Below, piece after piece: positions 6,656-9,265 of a stretch of DNA of 9,265 nucleotides. The translations under genes were made by a program, and so were the position numbers. How positions within the stretch are numbered: position 1 is the stretch's first letter; each line of letters starts with the position of its first letter. Origin of the DNA: Candidatus Pelagibacter sp. (GTDB lineage: Bacteria > Pseudomonadota > Alphaproteobacteria > Pelagibacterales > Pelagibacteraceae); the NCBI GenBank assembly GCA_028097785.1, contig JAOHFB010000024.1:1-9265 (forward strand). The letters are read 5' to 3'. The notes beneath the pieces are model-generated. The model worked only from the letters and a program-made list of their open reading frames with translations. It ran no database searches and had not been told where the DNA came from.

Positions 6656-6676
6656 ATGAAAAAAATTCTAAATTAG
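6656..6676 (+). other. Six-codon mini-ORF abutting hisA in frame
   Basis: The 23-base hisH-hisA gap contains ATG, five further codons (MKKILN) and TAG, with the stop directly followed by the hisA ATG in the same frame. It could couple hisA translation to ribosomes leaving hisH, or be a chance reading in AT-rich DNA. No Shine-Dalgarno sequence supports it and it has no His codons, so it is not an attenuator leader of the enteric type. Confidence 0.25.
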
Positions 6677-7402
6677 ATGAAAATATTTCCAGCTATAGAT
6701 ATTAAAGATAAAAAGTGTGTGCGATTAGTTAAAGGAGACTTTGATAACAAAACAGAATATGAAATGTCACCTGTGGAGCAAGCAGGAAAATACAAAGATC
6801 ACGGTTTTAAAAACTTACACATAGTTGATTTAGATGGAGCTTTAACTGGAGAAACGGTTAATCTCGATATTATTGAAGAAATAGTTGGTAAATATGATCT
6901 TAAAATTGAAATTGGTGGAGGTATAAGAAATTTTGAAAGTATCAAGAAATATACTGAAGCTGGTGTTGAGAAAGTAATTTTAGGAAGCGCTGCGATAAAA
7001 GATAAAAACTTTCTAAAAGAAGCTTGTGAAAAATTTCCAAATAAAATTGCATTAGGTTTAGATGCTAAAGATGGATATTTGTCTGTTTCAGGCTGGAAAG
7101 AAAATTCAAACCAATTAACTTTGGACTACCTGAAAGAAGTCAATGAATATGGTACAAGTAGATTGATTTATACTGATATTAATAGAGATGGAATGAAACA
7201 AAGCCCTAATTTTTTAGAGACATCAAACGTTGCCGATACATCTAATTGTCCAGTGATCATATCGGGAGGAGTTTCATCAATAGATGATATTAAAAAAGCT
7301 AAGGAATTAAATCATAAAAACATTGAAGGCATTATAGTTGGAAAAAGTATTTATGACGGTGATATTAAATTGGATGAATTGGTCAAGGAAGTAAATGCTT
7401 AA
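6677..7402 (+). CDS. hisA: ProFAR isomerase HisA
   Basis: HisA isomerises ProFAR to PRFAR, the substrate of HisHF. The protein is a (beta/alpha)8 barrel of 241 residues. The general acid-base pair is visible as D8 in FPAIDI and D129 in GLDAKDG, with T166 in YTDINRDG at the position of the third catalytic residue. Phosphate-binding segments are EIGGGIR (78-84), VILGSAA (100-106) and the C-terminal ISGGVSS and IVGKSIYDG. The half-barrel repeat expected of HisA and HisF is evident. The ATG at 6677 immediately precedes the catalytic motif, as is usual in the family. hisH lies 23 bases upstream, and hisF overlaps the end of this gene by eight bases. The residues look specific to HisA; nothing suggests the dual HisA/TrpF enzyme PriA of actinobacteria. 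Confidence 0.97.
   Translation: MKIFPAIDIKDKKCVRLVKGDFDNKTEYEMSPVEQAGKYKDHGFKNLHIVDLDGALTGETVNLDIIEEIVGKYDLKIEIGGGIRNFESIKKYTEAGVEKVILGSAAIKDKNFLKEACEKFPNKIALGLDAKDGYLSVSGWKENSNQLTLDYLKEVNEYGTSRLIYTDINRDGMKQSPNFLETSNVADTSNCPVIISGGVSSIDDIKKAKELNHKNIEGIIVGKSIYDGDIKLDELVKEVNA
7385..7391 (+). promoter_or_regulatory. Ribosome binding site for hisF within the end of hisA
   Basis: AAGGAAG lies three bases before the hisF ATG, inside the last codons of hisA. It is one of the few Shine-Dalgarno-like sequences in the window at a start codon and supports the ATG at 7395, which overlaps the hisA stop by eight bases. Confidence 0.55.
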
Positions 7403-8150
7403 GAATAGAATAATACCTTGTTTAGATGTTAAAAATGGACGTGTTGTAAAAGGTATTAATTTTGTTGATTTAAAAGATGCTGGAGATCCAGTTGAGCAAG
7501 CTAAAATTTATTCTGATGGTGGTGCTGATGAAATTTGTTTTTTAGATATTACTGCATCAAATGAAAATAGAGATACTATTTATGATGTAGTAAAGAAAAC
7601 TTCTAAGAAGTGTTTTGTACCTTTAACAGTTGGCGGAGGAGTTAGAAGTGTTGAAGATATTAATAAACTATTAAACTGTGGAGCAGATAAGGTATCAATT
7701 AATACAGCTGCAGTTCAAAATTCAGAAGTTGTAGCAGAAAGTTCTAAAAAATTTGGTTCGCAATGTATTGTCGTCGCAATTGATGCAAAAAAGAACAATG
7801 ATAAATGGGAAATTTTTACTCATGGTGGAAGAAACAATACTGGAATTGATGCAATAGAATTTGCTAAAAAAATGCAAGATACCGGGGCAGGTGAGCTGTT
7901 AGTAACTTCAATGGATAGAGATGGCACTCAAGTTGGTTATGATATTGAATTAATGTCCAAGATATCATCTAAAGTAAACATTCCTGTGATTGCTTCTGGT
8001 GGAGTTGGAAATCTTGATCATTTAATTGACGGAATTAAATTAGGAAATGCAAGCGCAGTTTTAGCTGCATCCATATTTCATTATGGAAAACATTCAGTAA
8101 AAGAGGCTAAGGAATATCTGGATTCAAAAGGAATACCTGTTAGAATTTAA
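7395..8150 (+). CDS. hisF: Imidazole glycerol phosphate synthase, cyclase subunit HisF
   Basis: HisF uses ammonia delivered by HisH to convert PRFAR into imidazoleglycerol phosphate and AICAR. The 251-residue (beta/alpha)8 barrel has both catalytic aspartates: D11 in [14 protein letters not shown] and D130 in VVAIDAKK. Phosphate-binding motifs TVGGGVRS (78-85), the DKVSINTAA strand (98-106), VTSMDRDGT and PVIASGGVG are all present. The usual C-terminal GIPVRI is intact. The start overlaps hisA by eight bases and hisE follows the stop after one base, indicating one transcript. It is close to the typical family length, with no anomalies. Confidence 0.98.
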   Translation: MLKNRIIPCLDVKNGRVVKGINFVDLKDAGDPVEQAKIYSDGGADEICFLDITASNENRDTIYDVVKKTSKKCFVPLTVGGGVRSVEDINKLLNCGADKVSINTAAVQNSEVVAESSKKFGSQCIVVAIDAKKNNDKWEIFTHGGRNNTGIDAIEFAKKMQDTGAGELLVTSMDRDGTQVGYDIELMSKISSKVNIPVIASGGVGNLDHLIDGIKLGNASAVLAASIFHYGKHSVKEAKEYLDSKGIPVRI

Positions 8151-8151
8151 T

Positions 8152-8424
8152 ATGCTTAATACATTAGAAAATTTAATAAAGCTTGCGCGAGAAAGAAAAT
8201 CAGTACCTCTAGAAGGATCCTATACAAATAAGTTGCTCTCAGATAAAGCACTTAGCAAATCAAAAGTATTAGAGGAAGTTGATGAATTAATTGAAGCTAT
8301 AGAAGAAGATACAAATAAAATACATGAAGCTGCAGATGTTTTTTATCATTTATTGATGTACTTAGAGGCTAACGATATAAAAATTGAAGAAGTGATGCAG
8401 GAATTAGAAAAAAGAAAAAAATGA
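8152..8424 (+). CDS. hisE: Phosphoribosyl-ATP pyrophosphatase HisE
   Basis: HisE hydrolyses phosphoribosyl-ATP to phosphoribosyl-AMP, the second step of the pathway. This is the monofunctional all-alpha form (90 residues), as in most alphaproteobacteria, rather than the HisI-HisE fusion of enterics; hisI must lie elsewhere. Family motifs are GSYTNKLLSD (22-31), KVLEEVDELIEA (38-49) with the metal-binding acidic residues of the E-x-x-E type, and EAADVFYHLLMYL (59-71) with E59 and D62. It begins one base after the hisF stop and its own stop overlaps the next start as ATGA. The C-terminal tail is basic (EKRKK). Confidence 0.95.
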   Translation: MLNTLENLIKLARERKSVPLEGSYTNKLLSDKALSKSKVLEEVDELIEAIEEDTNKIHEAADVFYHLLMYLEANDIKIEEVMQELEKRKK

Positions 8425-8786
8425 GTTATGATGAAAATAATATTTTTGCAAAAATATTAAGAGGAGAGATCCCTTGCAACAAAATTTATGAAGATAATCT
8501 TGTTTTATCTTTTCATGATATTAATCCACAAAAAAAAATTCATGCTTTAATCATTCCAAAAGGAAAATATGTTGATCTAGATGATTTTAGCTTAAATGCT
8601 TCTCCAGAGGAGATGGTTGCGTTGATTAAAGGTATAAATATTGTAGCAAAAAAGCTAGGTATTTCAACAGAAGCAGGCAAAGGTTATAGGGCACTCGCTA
8701 ATATAAGTGATGATGGCGGTCAAGAGGTTCCACACTTACACTTTCATTTATTTGGAGGTGAAAAAGTTGGAAAAATGGTTGAGTGA
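8421..8786 (+). CDS. hinT: HIT-family nucleotide-binding hydrolase (HinT-like)
   Basis: This belongs to the histidine-triad superfamily, whose HINT branch hydrolyses purine nucleoside phosphoramidates and acyl-AMPs. The 121-residue protein shows NIFAKILRGEIPCNKIYED at the N-terminus (7-25), FHDINPQ (31-37), HALIIPK (41-47) and the defining HxHxH triad in HLHFHLFGG (105-113), where H107 is the expected nucleophile. The preceding NISDDGGQEV is typical of the HINT branch. The ATG overlaps the hisE stop by four bases, and the TGA overlaps the start of the next gene, so it is part of the his transcript. It is not a histidine-pathway enzyme; the linkage may be simple operon packing. A more distant HIT subgroup cannot be excluded, but the HINT assignment is likely. 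Confidence 0.92.
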   Translation: MSYDENNIFAKILRGEIPCNKIYEDNLVLSFHDINPQKKIHALIIPKGKYVDLDDFSLNASPEEMVALIKGINIVAKKLGISTEAGKGYRALANISDDGGQEVPHLHFHLFGGEKVGKMVE

Positions 8787-9265
8787 CAGAAGAAGTTCAC
8801 AGAAATTATTTAGAAATAAATTCAATTCAAGATCTTAATAAGGTTATTGAGCCTGAGGAAGATTATTCTTTAAATTTATTAGACCCTATTAATTTTCAAT
8901 TAAATAAATTTTTTTATAAAAATATTGGAAAAAAACATAAATGGATTGATCGATTAATTTGGACCGAAGCTCAATGGATAGATTATGTTTCTAATAAAAA
9001 TGTCAAAACATATGTATTTAAATTTAAAGATAATTTAGCTGGTTTCTTTGAATTGATATCACATACTGAAAAAAAAGAAGTTGAGATTGCTTACTTTGGT
9101 TTGCTGGAAGAGTTTCAAAACAAGAAATTGGGATCATATTTATTATCTCAAGCAATTAAGAAATCATTTAAAGGAAGTATTAATAGAGTTTGGGTTCACA
9201 CATGTTCACTAGATCATAAAAATGCTTTAAATAATTACATAGCCAGAGGTATGAAAATATTTAAA
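8783..9265 (+). CDS. GNAT family N-acetyltransferase (3' end beyond window)
   Basis: An open frame runs from GTG at 8783 to the last base, 161 codons without a stop. An in-frame TGA (8780-8782) directly precedes the GTG, so this is the earliest possible start, and it overlaps the hinT stop as GTGA like the neighbouring junctions. No in-frame ATG occurs before the very end. The C-terminal half carries GNAT features: a beta strand EIAYFGLLEEF (101-111), an acetyl-CoA loop QNKKLGSYLL (112-121) corresponding to Q/R-x-x-G-x-G/A with Lys in place of the first Gly, and a strand-helix RVWVHTCSLDHKNALNNYIARGMK (135-158) typical of motif B. The N-terminal 60 residues are not recognisable. The acceptor substrate is unknown. 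Only about the last 20-40 residues appear to be missing. Confidence 0.85.
   Translation, partial: MTEEVHRNYLEINSIQDLNKVIEPEEDYSLNLLDPINFQLNKFFYKNIGKKHKWIDRLIWTEAQWIDYVSNKNVKTYVFKFKDNLAGFFELISHTEKKEVEIAYFGLLEEFQNKKLGSYLLSQAIKKSFKGSINRVWVHTCSLDHKNALNNYIARGMKIFK

Noticed and set aside
6478..6705. Plus-strand open frame spanning the hisH end and hisA start
   Set aside because: It is out of frame with both his genes, which have complete conserved residues, and has no domain of its own.
1..9265. Mobile element, prophage, CRISPR, toxin-antitoxin or other novel defence system
   Set aside because: No transposase, integrase, direct-repeat array, tRNA-linked attachment site or paired small toxin/antitoxin genes were seen; nearly all DNA is accounted for by core genes.

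Overview
This window looks like a stretch of an AT-rich (about 70% A+T by eye), highly compacted alphaproteobacterial genome, most likely SAR11 / Pelagibacterales. The lineage call rests on protein character (Lys/Asn/Ile-rich), on gene order (coaE-dnaQ // secB-fxsA // timA-smr, and hslUV divergent from hisBHAFE, both familiar alphaproteobacterial neighbourhoods), and on almost absent intergenic DNA. It is an inference, not a measured placement.

Layout, left to right. (1) The last codons of an upstream gene, probably coaE, abut dnaQ (+), the DNA polymerase III proofreading subunit. (2) secB and fxsA form a short minus-strand pair that converges on dnaQ, with a 4-base overlap of the gene ends; an intrinsic-terminator-like hairpin for dnaQ lies inside the last codons of secB. 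(3) Divergent from fxsA, a plus-strand trio runs timA (Tim44-like membrane-anchored protein), smr (Smr-domain protein starting at TTG) and a PAPS-type sulfotransferase. (4) hslV-hslU (ATP-dependent protease) lies on the minus strand and meets the sulfotransferase tail to tail with a 2-base gap. (5) Divergent from hslV, a tightly packed plus-strand operon encodes hisB, hisH, hisA, hisF, hisE, a HIT-family hydrolase (hinT-like) and the start of a GNAT acetyltransferase that runs off the window end.

How the genes work together. The his genes give pathway step 2 (HisE), the ring isomerisation (HisA), the glutamine-dependent cyclisation (HisH-HisF complex) and the dehydration step (HisB); hisG, hisD, hisC and hisI must be elsewhere. 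HslU unfolds substrates for the HslV peptidase. SecB, FxsA and TimA are envelope or export associated. Sixteen protein-coding features are supported, two of them partial. No rRNA, tRNA, CRISPR array, insertion sequence or prophage signature was seen. No stretch over 100 bases is gene-free.

Most of the window is ordinary core genome and I see no clear evidence of a novel multi-gene system. The points most worth a second look are the sulfotransferase (unknown substrate, altered C-terminal PAPS-binding motif, and a PAPS supply question if this is SAR11), the coding-embedded terminator in secB, and several direct in-frame stop-start junctions.
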